Made by a program: the position numbers and the translations under genes. The notes beneath the pieces were generated by a model. It searched no databases and had not been told where the DNA came from. It saw only the letters and a program-made list of their open reading frames with translations. Shown piece after piece: positions 32,754-41,930 of a stretch of DNA of 64,000 bases; the stretch's first letter is position 1, and every line of letters begins with the position of its first letter. This DNA comes from VRUE01 sp963714155 (GTDB taxonomy: Bacteria > Actinomycetota > Thermoleophilia > Solirubrobacterales > 70-9), in NCBI GenBank assembly GCA_963714155.1, contig OY970236.1, forward strand, positions 1,922,001 to 1,986,000. The letters are read 5' to 3'.

Positions 32754-32791
32754 GCCTGAAAGCTAGTTCACGCGAACCCCTTCGACCCACT

Positions 32792-34858
32792 TCAGCCGGC
32801 CGCTGAGACGACTTTTTCGGCCAGGTGACCGGGCACCTCCTCGTAGCGATCGAAATCGACCTCGAACTCGGCCCGGCCGCCGCTGATCGAACGCAGATCG
32901 GGGGCGTAGTCGAGTACCTCCGCCATCGGCACCTCCGCTCGCACCTCGGTGACGGTGCCCTTTGGCTCCATCCCCAGGGGATGCCCACGGCGCGAGTTGA
33001 GGTCACCGATCACGTCGCCGACGACGTCCCCAGGGCAGCTGACGACGAGTCGGACGATCGGCTCGAGGAGGACCGGGTCAGCCGCTTCCATCGCCTCCTT
33101 GAAGGCCATCGCGCCGGCGATCTTGAAGGCCATCTCGGAGGAGTCGACGTCGTGGTGCTTGCCGTCGACGAGGCGGACCCGCACCCCTTTGACCGGGTAA
33201 CCGGCCACGGTGCCGTGCGCCATCGCCTCCTCGATCCCCTTCTCCACCGCCGGGATGAAACTGCCCGGGATCGCGGCGCCCTTGATCTTGTTGACGAACT
33301 CGAGGCCGGCGCCGTTCTCGCTGGGCTCGATCTCGATCTGACAGTCGGCGAACTGGCCGCGGCCGCCCGACTGCTTCTTGTAGCGGGCGTGGGCGCTGGC
33401 GGCCTGGCGAATCGACTCCTGGTAGGGCACCCGCGGCGGGTGCAGCTCGATCTCGACCCCGAAGCGACGCTTCATCCGCGCCACGATCACCTCGACGTGC
33501 ACCTGGGTCAGGCCGGCGATGATCTGCTCACCTGTCTGCGCGTCACGATGGACGTCAAGCGTCGGGTCTTCCTCGGTCAGTCGCCGCACCGCGGCAGCCG
33601 CCTTCTCCTCATCGCCCTTCGACTTCGGCTCGTAGGCGAAGGCCATCACCGGGTTTGGCAAGTCGAGCGGCGCAAAGCCGATCGCCTCCGATCCGACGCA
33701 GAGCACGTCGCCGGCGCGGGTCTCCTTCAGCTTGGCGACGGCGCCGATGTCACCGGCGCCCAGCTCTGGGCTCGGTTTCAGCTCTTTGCCGAGCGGCTGG
33801 CTGAGCTGGCCAATCCGCTCCTTCTGCCCGCGGGTGACGTTGACCGCCTGTGAGTCCGAGGCAAGGGTGCCGCGGTAGACCCGAAAGAGATTGACCCGCC
33901 CCGTGTAGGGATCGGCGAGCGTCTTGAAGACATAGGCGACGAGCGGACCATCCTCATCGGGCTCGATCTCGATCTGCTCGCCATCCGCCCCCCTCGCCGT
34001 CAGGGCGCCGCGCATCGCCGGCGAGGGCAGGTCCTCGACCAGCGCCTCGAGCAGGCGGCCGGTGCCGAGGTTGGCGCTGGCGACGCCGCAGGTGACGGGA
34101 AAGACCCTGCCGGCCGTCACGCCCTGCTTGAGCACGCGCACGATCTCGTCGTGGTCGATCTCCTCACCATCGAGATAGCGCTCCATCAGCTCGTCGGAGT
34201 TCTCGGCCACCTCGTCCATCAAGCGCTCCCGGTATTCCTCCGCCCGAGCGCGCAGCTCCTCGGGGATGGCAACCTCTTTCGCGGCGCCCGGCCCGAGGCC
34301 GTCGTAAAGGAACGCCTTCTGGTCGATCAGGTCGATCACCCCACGCACCTCGTGCTCTGAGCCGATCGGGATCTCGGTAGCGACGACGTGGGCCCCGAAG
34401 GCGGACTTGAGCGAGTCGAGGGCGCGGTAGAAATCGGCGCGCTCGCGGTCGAGCATGTTGACGAAGACCAGCCGCGCCAGGCCCTCGGCATCGGCCCGGC
34501 GCCAGAGGCGCTCGGTGTGCACCTCGACCCCCATCACGCCGTTGACGACGACCACCGCGGCGTCGGCGACGCGCAGGGCGGCGATCGCGTCGGCGACGAA
34601 ACTCGGCTCGCCCGGCGTATCGATCAGGTTGATCTCGCGGCCGCCGTGCTCGAAGCAGGCCAGCGAGGCGTTGATCGAGAGTGAGCGCTCCTGCTCGTCG
34701 GGCTCGTGGTCGGAGACCGTGGTGCCGTCTGCGACCGTGCCCAGCCGGTTGACGGCGCCGGCCTCGAAGAGCATCGCCTCGTGCAGGCTCGTCTTGCCGC
34801 AGCCCCGGTGCCCTACCAGGGCGACATTGCGAATCCGGTCTGCGGCCTTATGAGGCAC
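32792..34858 (-). CDS. Elongation factor G-like GTPase (EF-G2 type)
   Basis: 688-residue translational GTPase. G1 is GHRGCGKTS (residues 17-25), G3 LIDTPGEPSF, G4 VFVNMLDRERADF (the usual NKxD is N-M-L-D) and domains III-V follow in normal order (VEVIVARMKRRFGVEIE, YKKQSGGRGQFADCQIEIEP, GYPVKGVRVRLVDGKHHDVDSSEMAF). This matches the second, divergent EF-G of Actinobacteria and Thermus, not the main fusA of the str operon. Role is probably translation under specific conditions. It is followed by the hypothetical-RNase HI-VOC operon. Confidence 0.9.
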   Translation of the reverse strand: MPHKAADRIRNVALVGHRGCGKTSLHEAMLFEAGAVNRLGTVADGTTVSDHEPDEQERSLSINASLACFEHGGREINLIDTPGEPSFVADAIAALRVADAAVVVVNGVMGVEVHTERLWRRADAEGLARLVFVNMLDRERADFYRALDSLKSAFGAHVVATEIPIGSEHEVRGVIDLIDQKAFLYDGLGPGAAKEVAIPEELRARAEEYRERLMDEVAENSDELMERYLDGEEIDHDEIVRVLKQGVTAGRVFPVTCGVASANLGTGRLLEALVEDLPSPAMRGALTARGADGEQIEIEPDEDGPLVAYVFKTLADPYTGRVNLFRVYRGTLASDSQAVNVTRGQKERIGQLSQPLGKELKPSPELGAGDIGAVAKLKETRAGDVLCVGSEAIGFAPLDLPNPVMAFAYEPKSKGDEEKAAAAVRRLTEEDPTLDVHRDAQTGEQIIAGLTQVHVEVIVARMKRRFGVEIELHPPRVPYQESIRQAASAHARYKKQSGGRGQFADCQIEIEPSENGAGLEFVNKIKGAAIPGSFIPAVEKGIEEAMAHGTVAGYPVKGVRVRLVDGKHHDVDSSEMAFKIAGAMAFKEAMEAADPVLLEPIVRLVVSCPGDVVGDVIGDLNSRRGHPLGMEPKGTVTEVRAEVPMAEVLDYAPDLRSISGGRAEFEVDFDRYEEVPGHLAEKVVSAAG

Positions 34859-34909
34859 ACGTTTGAAGGTACCCGCCGAGTCGCGAAACTCAACCGGGTT
34901 AAGTACGGG

Positions 34910-35683
34910 TCAGGCAGCCTGCAGGCCGGACTTGAGGCGCATCACGGCCTTGGTGTGCAGCTGCGAGACGCGCGACTCGGTGACACCCAGCACCTCGCCG
35001 ATCTCGCGCAGGGTGAGGTTCTCGTAGTAGTAGAGCGCGACGACGAGTTGCTCCCGCTCCGGCAGCGAGGAGATCGCCTCGGTCAGGCGGTCCTTGACCT
35101 CGCTGCTGGCGAGGGACTCCTGCGGATCCTCGGCGCGCGGGTCGGAGATCGTGTCGAGCAGCGAGACCGAATCGCCGGAAGAGTCGGAGACGGTCCAGAG
35201 CTCATCGAGGGCGTAGACGGAGGAGTTGGCGATCTCCAGCAGCGAGGTCTGCAGTTCGTCCTCGGTCAGGTCGAGCCGCTTGGCCAGCTCCGCCTCACTG
35301 GGCGCACGCTGCAGCTCGTGCTCGAGCTTGGCCTGCGCCGCCTCGATTTCGCGGGCTCGGGAGCGGACCGAGCGCGGCACCCAGTCGAGTGAGCGCAGCT
35401 CGTCGATGATCGCGCCGCGGATCCGGGTCATCGCAAAGGTCTCGAATTTGATCCCCCGCTCGGGCTCGAAGCGCTCGATCGCGCCGATCAGCCCCATCAG
35501 GCCGTAGGAGATCAGGTCGGCGTCATCGACGTGCGAGGGCAGGCCGGCGCCGAGACGGCCGGCGACGAACTTGACCATCGGCGAGTAGGCCACGACCAAA
35601 CGCTCGCGCGCGGTGGCGTCCCCTTCCTCCTTGTAGCGGCGCCAAAGATCGCGCAGCTCCACCTCTTTTACGCCGGTTTCCAT
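34910..35683 (-). CDS. Sigma factor of the FliA/WhiG (sigma-28) type
   Basis: 257 residues with regions 2, 3 and 4 of the sigma-70 family: LWRRYKEEGDATARERLVVAYSPMVKFVAGRLG, then DDADLISYGLMGLIGAIERFEPERGIKFETFAMTRIRGAIIDELRSLDWVPRSVR (a hallmark of FliA/WhiG) and a C-terminal HTH (LTLREIGEVLGVTESRVSQLHTKAVMRLK). Such factors direct motility genes or, in streptomycetes, sporulation. No flagellar or whi gene is nearby, so the regulon is unknown. Starts 43 nt after the xerC-like gene. Confidence 0.93.
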   Translation of the reverse strand: METGVKEVELRDLWRRYKEEGDATARERLVVAYSPMVKFVAGRLGAGLPSHVDDADLISYGLMGLIGAIERFEPERGIKFETFAMTRIRGAIIDELRSLDWVPRSVRSRAREIEAAQAKLEHELQRAPSEAELAKRLDLTEDELQTSLLEIANSSVYALDELWTVSDSSGDSVSLLDTISDPRAEDPQESLASSEVKDRLTEAISSLPEREQLVVALYYYENLTLREIGEVLGVTESRVSQLHTKAVMRLKSGLQAA

Positions 35684-35726
35684 CTAATTCCCCTGCATCC
35701 TAAGGTCGCTGGCAAGTTCTTGCCGC

Positions 35727-36608
35727 TCATGCGCGCGGGTGGGTGGCCGCATACGCGTCGCGGAGGCGAGCCGCATCGACACGAGTGTAAACCTGCGTGG
35801 TCGATATCGAAGCGTGGCCGAGCAGCTCCTGGATCGTGCGCAGGTCCGCCCCACCTTCGAGCAGGTGGGTGGCAAAGCTGTGGCGCAGCGAGTGCGGCGA
35901 GACGCCGGCGGCGAGCGCCGCCTCGCGCACCCAGAGCCCGAGCCGCCGGGTGACGTCTGAGTTGGAGAGCCGCCTGCCGCTCTTGGAGAGAAAGAGGGCC
36001 TGCTCACGCGGGTCGGCGCTGAGGGCGTGGCGACCGCGCTCGGTGTAGCGGCGCAGGGCCTGCTGCGCCGGCTCGCCGACCGGCAGCAGCCGTTCCTTTG
36101 ACCCCTTGCCCAGGACCCGCAGTTGCTCGGTCTCGTGGTCGAGCGCGCCGACGTCGAGGCTGACGATCTCCTCGCAGCGCAGGCCGCATGAGTAGGCGAG
36201 CTCGAGCATCGCCCGGTCGCGCAGCTCCAACGGCGTGCGGGCGGGGATCCGCTCCAGCAATTCGCGCACCTGTTCGACCGTGAGCACCCGCGGCAGCTTC
36301 TCCTCGCGCTTCGGACTGGAGACCAGGTCCGCCGGGTTCTGCCCAACTCGCTCGGTGCGGACGAGGAAGTCGAAGAGCCCACGAACTGCCGCCAGCTTGC
36401 GCGCCACCGTCGCCGGCGCCGCCCCATCCGAGGAAAGCCCGGCGGCGTAGCGACGCACATCGCGGTGACGGAGATCAGCGGGTTCGCGCTCGCCAGCCCA
36501 CTCGACGAACTGCCCCAGGTCGACCCCATAAGCCTTACGGGTTCGCTCGGCAGCACCCCGCGCCCTCAAATCTCGGTCATACGCGGTTAGCGCCTCGGCC
36601 CAATTCAC
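35727..36608 (-). CDS. xerC: Tyrosine recombinase XerC/XerD
   Basis: 293 residues, normal Xer length. N-terminal SAM-like core-binding domain at about 1-90 and catalytic domain at about 110-290, with R in SCGLRCEEIVSL, K in GKGSKERLLPV, HSLRHSFATHLLEGG (H-x-x-R), H in ELLGHASISTTQVYTRV and the nucleophile Y in that same string. It resolves chromosome dimers at dif. Length, conservation and housekeeping setting argue that it is the cellular recombinase rather than the integrase of the island 4 kb away. XerC versus XerD is not settled. Confidence 0.88.
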   Translation of the reverse strand: MNWAEALTAYDRDLRARGAAERTRKAYGVDLGQFVEWAGEREPADLRHRDVRRYAAGLSSDGAAPATVARKLAAVRGLFDFLVRTERVGQNPADLVSSPKREEKLPRVLTVEQVRELLERIPARTPLELRDRAMLELAYSCGLRCEEIVSLDVGALDHETEQLRVLGKGSKERLLPVGEPAQQALRRYTERGRHALSADPREQALFLSKSGRRLSNSDVTRRLGLWVREAALAAGVSPHSLRHSFATHLLEGGADLRTIQELLGHASISTTQVYTRVDAARLRDAYAATHPRA

Positions 36609-36652
36609 AAAATGGAATTCGAGTTTGCTGCCTGACGTCCTCTGAGCGGCGC

Positions 36653-37693
36653 TCAGCCGATAAAGATTGGAGTTCCTACTTCAACCTGGTCGTACAGCTC
36701 TTCGACGTCGGGGATCGCCATCCGTACGCAGCCGTGTGAGGCGGCCGAGCCAAGCGAGTACGTCTCTTCGGTGCCGTGGATGCCGGCGCCTTCATAGATG
36801 CCCATCCAGCGAGCCTTGATCGGGTTCGAAGGCCCCGGCGGTATGTCCTGGCCGGCGAGACTCCCGGCCCAGTCGGATTCGGGCACGTGCCAAGTCGGAT
36901 TTTCTTCCTTTTCCTGAATCTCATACAGGCCTTCCGGCGTTTCCAGGCCTTCCTGGCCCACGGCGACGGTGTAGGTCTTGGCCAGCTTCAGGTCCTTCCA
37001 CAGGCGCAGGGTGAAGGAGGCGCGATCGAGGGTCAGGTAGGAGGGATAGGCGGCCGCCACTTCTTCCGTGGTCACATCCGGCTCCGTGTAGTGGGTGCGG
37101 GCGGCAATCGTGTGGTCGGCGTTGGCGTTCAGCACCGCCGCCTTCAACTCGCGGGTGAGCAGGTTGTCACGCAGCTTGCGCCCGTTCTTGGCGGCGACGA
37201 CTTCGAGCGATTCGGCAGTTGGCTCGACCGTTGCGTCCTGCGCTTCGCGATCGACCTGACTGGCGACCTTGCGGACGAAGCGATTGATCGCCGGCTGGGA
37301 GTAGGCGACGTCGGCGGCGATCTGCTTGTCGACGCTGCCACCGGTGACGTAGCGGACCAGGCGACCGGGAAAGCCTCCGTCGCGGCTGTCAGCGACCGCC
37401 TGTTCGATTGCAGCGTCGAGATCGGCGTGGACCTTGAGGCTCTTGCCCGGCAGGGTCCAGCTCTCGCCGTCGTAGCCGACGCGCAGTGAGTGCTGCAGCG
37501 GCCCGAGCAGTTCGCGCGACACCGCCCGCTTGGCTTCCGCTTCGTTCATGCCGCCGACGTCGACACCGCCAACGGTGACGCCATCGGCGATCTCGTCCTT
37601 CGCCGAGGTGTCGTAGGCGTAGCCAACCGCGACCCCGAGGAGGAGCAGCGCCGCCACAGCGGCAATCGCGATTTGAGTCTTGCGGCCCATCAC
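36653..37693 (-). CDS. L,D-transpeptidase with peptidoglycan-binding (VanW-N/PG_binding_4) domain
   Basis: 346 residues. N-terminal signal/anchor (TQIAIAAVAALLLLGVAVGYAY), a YoaR/PG_binding_4-like region from about 40 to 200 (VGGVDVGGMNEAEAKRAVSRELL, LTRELKAAVL) and a C-terminal YkuD domain with the catalytic signature HGTEETYSLGSAASHGCVRM. The Cys in SHGCVRM makes 3-3 cross-links in peptidoglycan. The active site should lie outside the membrane. Single gene, upstream of the divergent MTHFS-like gene. Confidence 0.92.
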   Translation of the reverse strand: MMGRKTQIAIAAVAALLLLGVAVGYAYDTSAKDEIADGVTVGGVDVGGMNEAEAKRAVSRELLGPLQHSLRVGYDGESWTLPGKSLKVHADLDAAIEQAVADSRDGGFPGRLVRYVTGGSVDKQIAADVAYSQPAINRFVRKVASQVDREAQDATVEPTAESLEVVAAKNGRKLRDNLLTRELKAAVLNANADHTIAARTHYTEPDVTTEEVAAAYPSYLTLDRASFTLRLWKDLKLAKTYTVAVGQEGLETPEGLYEIQEKEENPTWHVPESDWAGSLAGQDIPPGPSNPIKARWMGIYEGAGIHGTEETYSLGSAASHGCVRMAIPDVEELYDQVEVGTPIFIG

Positions 37694-37835
37694 CTCTCCC
37701 CGTTAATCGGCATCAAGCGGGCGATACCTGACCTACGCAAAAGTTTAGGCATACGGATCATTCGGCCCGATCACTCAGATCACCTGCAAATCCGCATCCG
37801 GCAGGGTGACGGTCGCTGCGGATATCTTTCTCGTC

Positions 37836-38549
37836 ATGCGCTCCAAGGATGAAATCCGCAAGGAGGTCTGGAAGGCGATGGACCGCGAGGGGGTTTCGCG
37901 GTTCCCCGGTGCCGAGGGTCGCATCCCGAACTTTGCCGGCGCCAAACTGGCAGCGGAGAAGCTGGCCGGGCAGCGCCTCTGGCGACGGGCGCGGGTGATC
38001 AAGGCAAATCCCGACTCGCCGCAGACCTACGCGCGCCGGATCGCCCTCGAGGAGGGCAAGACGGTGATCATGGCGGTGCCGCGGCTGCGCGATCCGCACC
38101 CATTTCGGGTGCTCGATCCGAAGAAGCTCTCCAAACGGGCGGTAAAAGAGGCGGCGACGATCAAGGGAGCGCTGAAACACGGTCGCGTGGTGGCACTCGA
38201 CGAGCTGCCGGAGATCGACTTCGTCCTCTGCGGCTCGGTCGCGGTGAACCTCAGCGGTGCCCGGGTCGGCAAGGGCGGTGGCTACTCCGACCTCGAGTAC
38301 GGGGTGCTGATCGACGCCGGCAAGATCGACAACCACACCACCGTGGCGACGACCGTGCACCCGACCCAGGTCCTGCGCCACCACCTGATGATGACCGCGC
38401 ACGACCTGCCGGTCGACGTGATCGCGACGCCGCGTGCCGTGATCGAGGTCGAGCGCCAGTACGAGCGCCCCCGGGGAATTCTCTGGGACCACCTGCAGCC
38501 GCCGCAGATCCGCGAAATACCCATACTCGAACGTATGGGCTATGCGTGA
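37836..38549 (+). CDS. 5-formyltetrahydrofolate cyclo-ligase-like protein
   Basis: 237 residues of the MTHFS/5-FCL family: RSKDEIRKEVWKAMDREGVSRFPGAEGRIPNF at the start, then DFVLCGSVAVNLSGARVGKGGGYSDLEYGVL (the GxGxGYxD-type ATP/Mg site) and ATTVHPTQVL. This is the longer archaeal/actinobacterial type. It likely acts in folate one-carbon metabolism, though some members have other roles. The frame opens at 37806, but MRSKDEIRKEVW at 37836 is the conserved start. It overlaps the downstream hydrolase by 8 nt. Confidence 0.85.
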   Translation: MRSKDEIRKEVWKAMDREGVSRFPGAEGRIPNFAGAKLAAEKLAGQRLWRRARVIKANPDSPQTYARRIALEEGKTVIMAVPRLRDPHPFRVLDPKKLSKRAVKEAATIKGALKHGRVVALDELPEIDFVLCGSVAVNLSGARVGKGGGYSDLEYGVLIDAGKIDNHTTVATTVHPTQVLRHHLMMTAHDLPVDVIATPRAVIEVERQYERPRGILWDHLQPPQIREIPILERMGYA

Positions 38550-39417
38550 CGACTACGGCAATCCCGATCCCGACTGGCTGAAGCTCGACTGGCGGCCGCA
38601 CGTGCACCGGCTCGAGCTGCCAGGGGCGACGGTCAACTACGCCGAGATCGGCGAGGGCGAGCCGATCGTCTTCGTCCACGGCATCACCAGCTCCTGGCAG
38701 GCCTGGCTCGAAAACCTTCCCCACTTCAGTCACACCCACCGCGCGATCGCCCTCGATCTCCCCGGCTTCGGCGCCAGCCCGATGCCCTCTTGGCCAATCG
38801 ACATGCCGGCTTACGGCCGTATGTTGCATGACTTCTGCGAAAAGCTGGACATCGGCCGTGATGCCATCCTGGTCGGCAACTCAATGGGTGGCCTGGTTGC
38901 CGCCGAGGCGGTGCTCGGCGATCCGAACCGGTTCAACCGCTTGGTCCTCGTCTCGGCCGCCGGCTTCATCAACACCTGGCTGCCCCACCAACGCGGCAAA
39001 GCAACGTCACGAGCGTGGGGCACCTTCGGCCGCCCCTTCGGCGCCGCCGCCCGCTTCTTCGTCACCCACCCCCGCGCCCGCTACGCGATGTTCCGCTTCG
39101 CCATGCGCTACCCCGGCCGCCTGGGCAAGGAGCTGCTCTGGGAGCAGATGGCCTCCGGCGTCCCCTGCCCGGGCTTCGCCGACGCCCTGGATGCCGTGCT
39201 CGAATACGACGCCCGCGACCGCCTCGAAGAGATCCAGATCCCGACGATGATCGTCTGGGGCACCGACGACTGGGTCGTCCCCTCCGCCGCCGCGCACAGC
39301 TACAACCGCCGCATTCCGAACTCAAAGCTCGCGATCTTCGAGCACACCGGCCACGTGCCGCAGATGGAGCGGCCCGCCCGCTTCAACGCCCTGCTCGACG
39401 AGTTTCTGGCTGCTTAA
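38542..39417 (+). CDS. Alpha/beta-hydrolase
   Basis: 291 residues. Oxyanion segment IVFVHGITSSWQAW, nucleophile GNSMGG (about residue 115), acid in WGTDDWVVP and His in FEHTGHVPQMERP. Sequence resembles MhpC/haloalkane-dehalogenase-like hydrolases; the substrate cannot be told. Overlaps the MTHFS-like gene by 8 nt. Its stop overlaps that of ilvD (shared TTAA), with which it converges. Confidence 0.9.
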   Translation: MRDDYGNPDPDWLKLDWRPHVHRLELPGATVNYAEIGEGEPIVFVHGITSSWQAWLENLPHFSHTHRAIALDLPGFGASPMPSWPIDMPAYGRMLHDFCEKLDIGRDAILVGNSMGGLVAAEAVLGDPNRFNRLVLVSAAGFINTWLPHQRGKATSRAWGTFGRPFGAAARFFVTHPRARYAMFRFAMRYPGRLGKELLWEQMASGVPCPGFADALDAVLEYDARDRLEEIQIPTMIVWGTDDWVVPSAAAHSYNRRIPNSKLAIFEHTGHVPQMERPARFNALLDEFLAA

Positions 39418-41108
39418 GCGGTTACGGCGCCTTCGGAGGCCGAAGACACGGTGGCGGCGTACTTGGCCATCACGCCCTTGCCAAACGGAGATCCAGGCGA
39501 CTCGTGTTCCGCGACGCGTTTGGCGATCTCCTCATCCGAGAGGGCTACGTCGAGACGGCGGTTGTCGATGTCGACGGTGATCTCGTCGCCCTCGCGGACC
39601 GCCGCGATCGGGCCGCCCCTTGCTGCCTCCGGCGAGACGTGGCCGATCATCAACCCGCGGGTGGCGCCGGAGAAGCGGCCGTCGGTGACCATCGCCACGC
39701 TCTGCCCCAGGCCCTCGCCGACGATCGCGGCCGTGACCTGGAGCATCTCGCGCATGCCGGGGCCGCCGACCGGGCCCTCGTTGCGAATCACGACGACGTC
39801 GCCGGGGTTGATCTGCTGGGCCTTGACCGCGCGGAAGCAGTCCTCTTCGGACTCAAAGACCCGAGCCGGCCCGGTCTGCTGGGTCCGCTCGGTGCCGGCA
39901 AGCTTCACCACCGAGCCATCGGGGGCGAGGTTGCCGCCGAGGATCGCCAGGCCGCCTTCACTCTTGACCGGATCGCTGAGCGGGCGCACGACCTCCTGGC
40001 CGGGTGCCTCGCTGGCCTCACCCGCAACCTCACCGATCGTCTTGCCGGTGACGGTGAGCGCGTCCTCGTGCAGGCTGCCGGCTTCGGCCAAGCGCTTGAG
40101 GATCACCGGCACGCCGCCGGCGGCGTAGAGATCGGTGGCGACGAAGCGGCCACCCGGCTTGAGGTCGGCAAAGAGCGGTGTGGCACGGGAGATCCGCTCG
40201 AAGTCGGCCATCGTCAGCTCGATCTCGAGCTCCTTGGCGAGCGCGATCAGGTGCAGGACGGCGTTGGTCGATCCGCCCGAGGCGCAGACGCAGGCGATCG
40301 CGTTCTCCAGCGAGTTCCGCGTGATCACCTTGCTCGGCTTGATGTCGTCGACGAGGACATTGAGCACGAGCTCACCGATCCGCTCGGCAACGGTTCCCTT
40401 CTCGCCATCTTCGGCCGGAACCATCGCCGAGCCTCCGGCGCTGATACCCAGCGCCTCGAAGGCGCAGGCCATCGTGTTGGCGGTGAACTGGCCGCCGCAA
40501 GCACCGGCGCCGGGACTGGCGACACCCTCGAGCTCATTCAGTTCCTCGTCGCTCATGTCGCCGGCGTTGTGGGCGCCCATCGCCTCGAAGATGTCGAGGA
40601 TGGTCACGTCGCGGCCGTGCCAGTGGCCGGGGGCGATCGAGCCACCGTAGAGGACGACCGAGGGAACGTCGAGGCGGGCAAGCGCCATCGCACAGCCCGG
40701 GATCGTCTTGTCGCAGGCGCAGAGCGCCACGATCGCGTCGAACTGGTAGCCACGGGCCATCAGCTCGATCGAGTCGGCGATCACCTCGCGGCTGACAAGC
40801 GAGGCCTTCATCCCCTGGGTTCCCATCGTGATCCCGTCCGAGATCGCGACCGTGTTGAACTCCAGCGGCGTGCCGCCAGCGGCGCGGACACCCTCCTTGA
40901 CGTGCTCGGCGAGCCCGCGCAGGTGGAAGTTGCACGAGTTTGCCTCAGCCCAGGTGTTGGCGATGCCGATCGTCGGCCGGCTCAGCGCCTCATCGTCGTA
41001 ACCGACGCCCTTCATGTAGGCGCGCGAGTGGGCCCGGTCGGGGCCGTCGAAGAGGGCGCTCGAGCGGGGTCGGGGAAGCTTGGTCGTGGTTGCGCCGTTG
41101 GAGCTCAT
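39414..41108 (-). CDS. ilvD: Dihydroxy-acid dehydratase
   Basis: 564 residues, normal length. Fe-S enzyme of branched-chain amino acid and pantothenate synthesis, turning 2,3-dihydroxy-isovalerate into 2-ketoisovalerate. Motifs: NTWAEANSCNFHLRGLAEHVKEGVRAAGG, LCACDKTIPGCAMALARLDVPS (cluster Cys) and GACGGQFTANTMACAFEALGIS, with VTDGRFSGATRGLMIGHVSPEAARGGPIA near the C-terminus. It follows thiD by 9 nt; the order comM-dprA-thiD-ilvD looks like one transcript. Confidence 0.97.
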   Translation of the reverse strand: MSSNGATTTKLPRPRSSALFDGPDRAHSRAYMKGVGYDDEALSRPTIGIANTWAEANSCNFHLRGLAEHVKEGVRAAGGTPLEFNTVAISDGITMGTQGMKASLVSREVIADSIELMARGYQFDAIVALCACDKTIPGCAMALARLDVPSVVLYGGSIAPGHWHGRDVTILDIFEAMGAHNAGDMSDEELNELEGVASPGAGACGGQFTANTMACAFEALGISAGGSAMVPAEDGEKGTVAERIGELVLNVLVDDIKPSKVITRNSLENAIACVCASGGSTNAVLHLIALAKELEIELTMADFERISRATPLFADLKPGGRFVATDLYAAGGVPVILKRLAEAGSLHEDALTVTGKTIGEVAGEASEAPGQEVVRPLSDPVKSEGGLAILGGNLAPDGSVVKLAGTERTQQTGPARVFESEEDCFRAVKAQQINPGDVVVIRNEGPVGGPGMREMLQVTAAIVGEGLGQSVAMVTDGRFSGATRGLMIGHVSPEAARGGPIAAVREGDEITVDIDNRRLDVALSDEEIAKRVAEHESPGSPFGKGVMAKYAATVSSASEGAVTA

Positions 41109-41117
41109 TGCCGAAAT

Positions 41118-41921
41118 CTACCGAGGCGGTCCAGAGGTCAGGTCGAAGACGTCGACCGGGCCGGGGCCCTCGCCGATCTCACGCAGACCGCTCGCCACGG
41201 CGGCGGAGGCAACGGCCCGCGCCTTTCGCGCCGCCTCGAGCGGAGTCTCACCCAAGGCGAGGTGGGCGGCCAAGGCCGAGGAGTGGGTGCAGCCGGAGCC
41301 GTGGGCGGCGCCATCGGGGTGCCGCTCGCCGGGGATCTCGGCCGATTCACGGCCATCGAAGAAGAGATCGACCAGGCGCTCACTGTGGCCACCGGTGACA
41401 ACGACGGCGTGCGGCCCCAGCGCCCGCACCTCACGGGCCAGGTCCTCCTGAGAGTCCTGCTCCCCCGCGCCGCTGAGCACGCGCGCCTCGGGGATGTTGG
41501 GGGTGACCACCGTGGCCAGGGGCAGCAGACGCTCGATCAGCGCTGCCCGGGCCTCCTCATCGAGCAGCACCGCGCCGCTCTCGGCGACCATGACCGGATC
41601 GATCACGACCGGCGCATCGCTGACGAAGCGCAGCGCCTCGACCACCGCGTCGACCGTCTCCGCCGTGCCGAGCATGCCGATCTTCACCGCGGCCACGCCG
41701 ATGTCTTCGGCGACGGCACCGACCTGGGCGACGATCATCTCCGCCGAGACCGCTTCGATCGCCTCGACCCCGACCGTGTTCTGCGCCGTGATCGCGGTGA
41801 TCGCCGTCATCCCGTGCACGCCGCAATGGGCAAACGCCTTCAGATCAGCCTGGATTCCGGCGCCACCGCCGGAATCCGACCCGGCAATCGAGAGCACAGC
41901 TGGAATCGAGGCGGAAGACAC
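41118..41921 (-). CDS. thiD: Hydroxymethylpyrimidine/phosphomethylpyrimidine kinase
   Basis: 267 residues of the ribokinase-like family in thiamine biosynthesis. Start AVLSIAGSDSGGGAGIQADLKAFAHCGVHGMTAITAITAQNTVGV is diagnostic, and VVIDPVMVAESGAVLLDEEA and GTPMDGAAHGSGCTHSSALAAHLALG-like sequence (here GERHPDGAAHGSGCTHSSALAAHL) contain the catalytic anion-hole region with Cys. No TPP riboswitch was recognised upstream, where dprA ends 9 nt away. Confidence 0.96.
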   Translation of the reverse strand: MSSASIPAVLSIAGSDSGGGAGIQADLKAFAHCGVHGMTAITAITAQNTVGVEAIEAVSAEMIVAQVGAVAEDIGVAAVKIGMLGTAETVDAVVEALRFVSDAPVVIDPVMVAESGAVLLDEEARAALIERLLPLATVVTPNIPEARVLSGAGEQDSQEDLAREVRALGPHAVVVTGGHSERLVDLFFDGRESAEIPGERHPDGAAHGSGCTHSSALAAHLALGETPLEAARKARAVASAAVASGLREIGEGPGPVDVFDLTSGPPR

Positions 41922-41930
41922 GAGCGCAGC

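Noticed and set aside
35727..36608. Tyrosine recombinase as integrase of the tRNA-Gly island
   Set aside because: It is 4.4 kb outside the island, of standard XerC/D length and next to conserved housekeeping genes.
41922..41930. TPP riboswitch for thiD
   Set aside because: thiD follows dprA after 9 nt, leaving no room for a leader.
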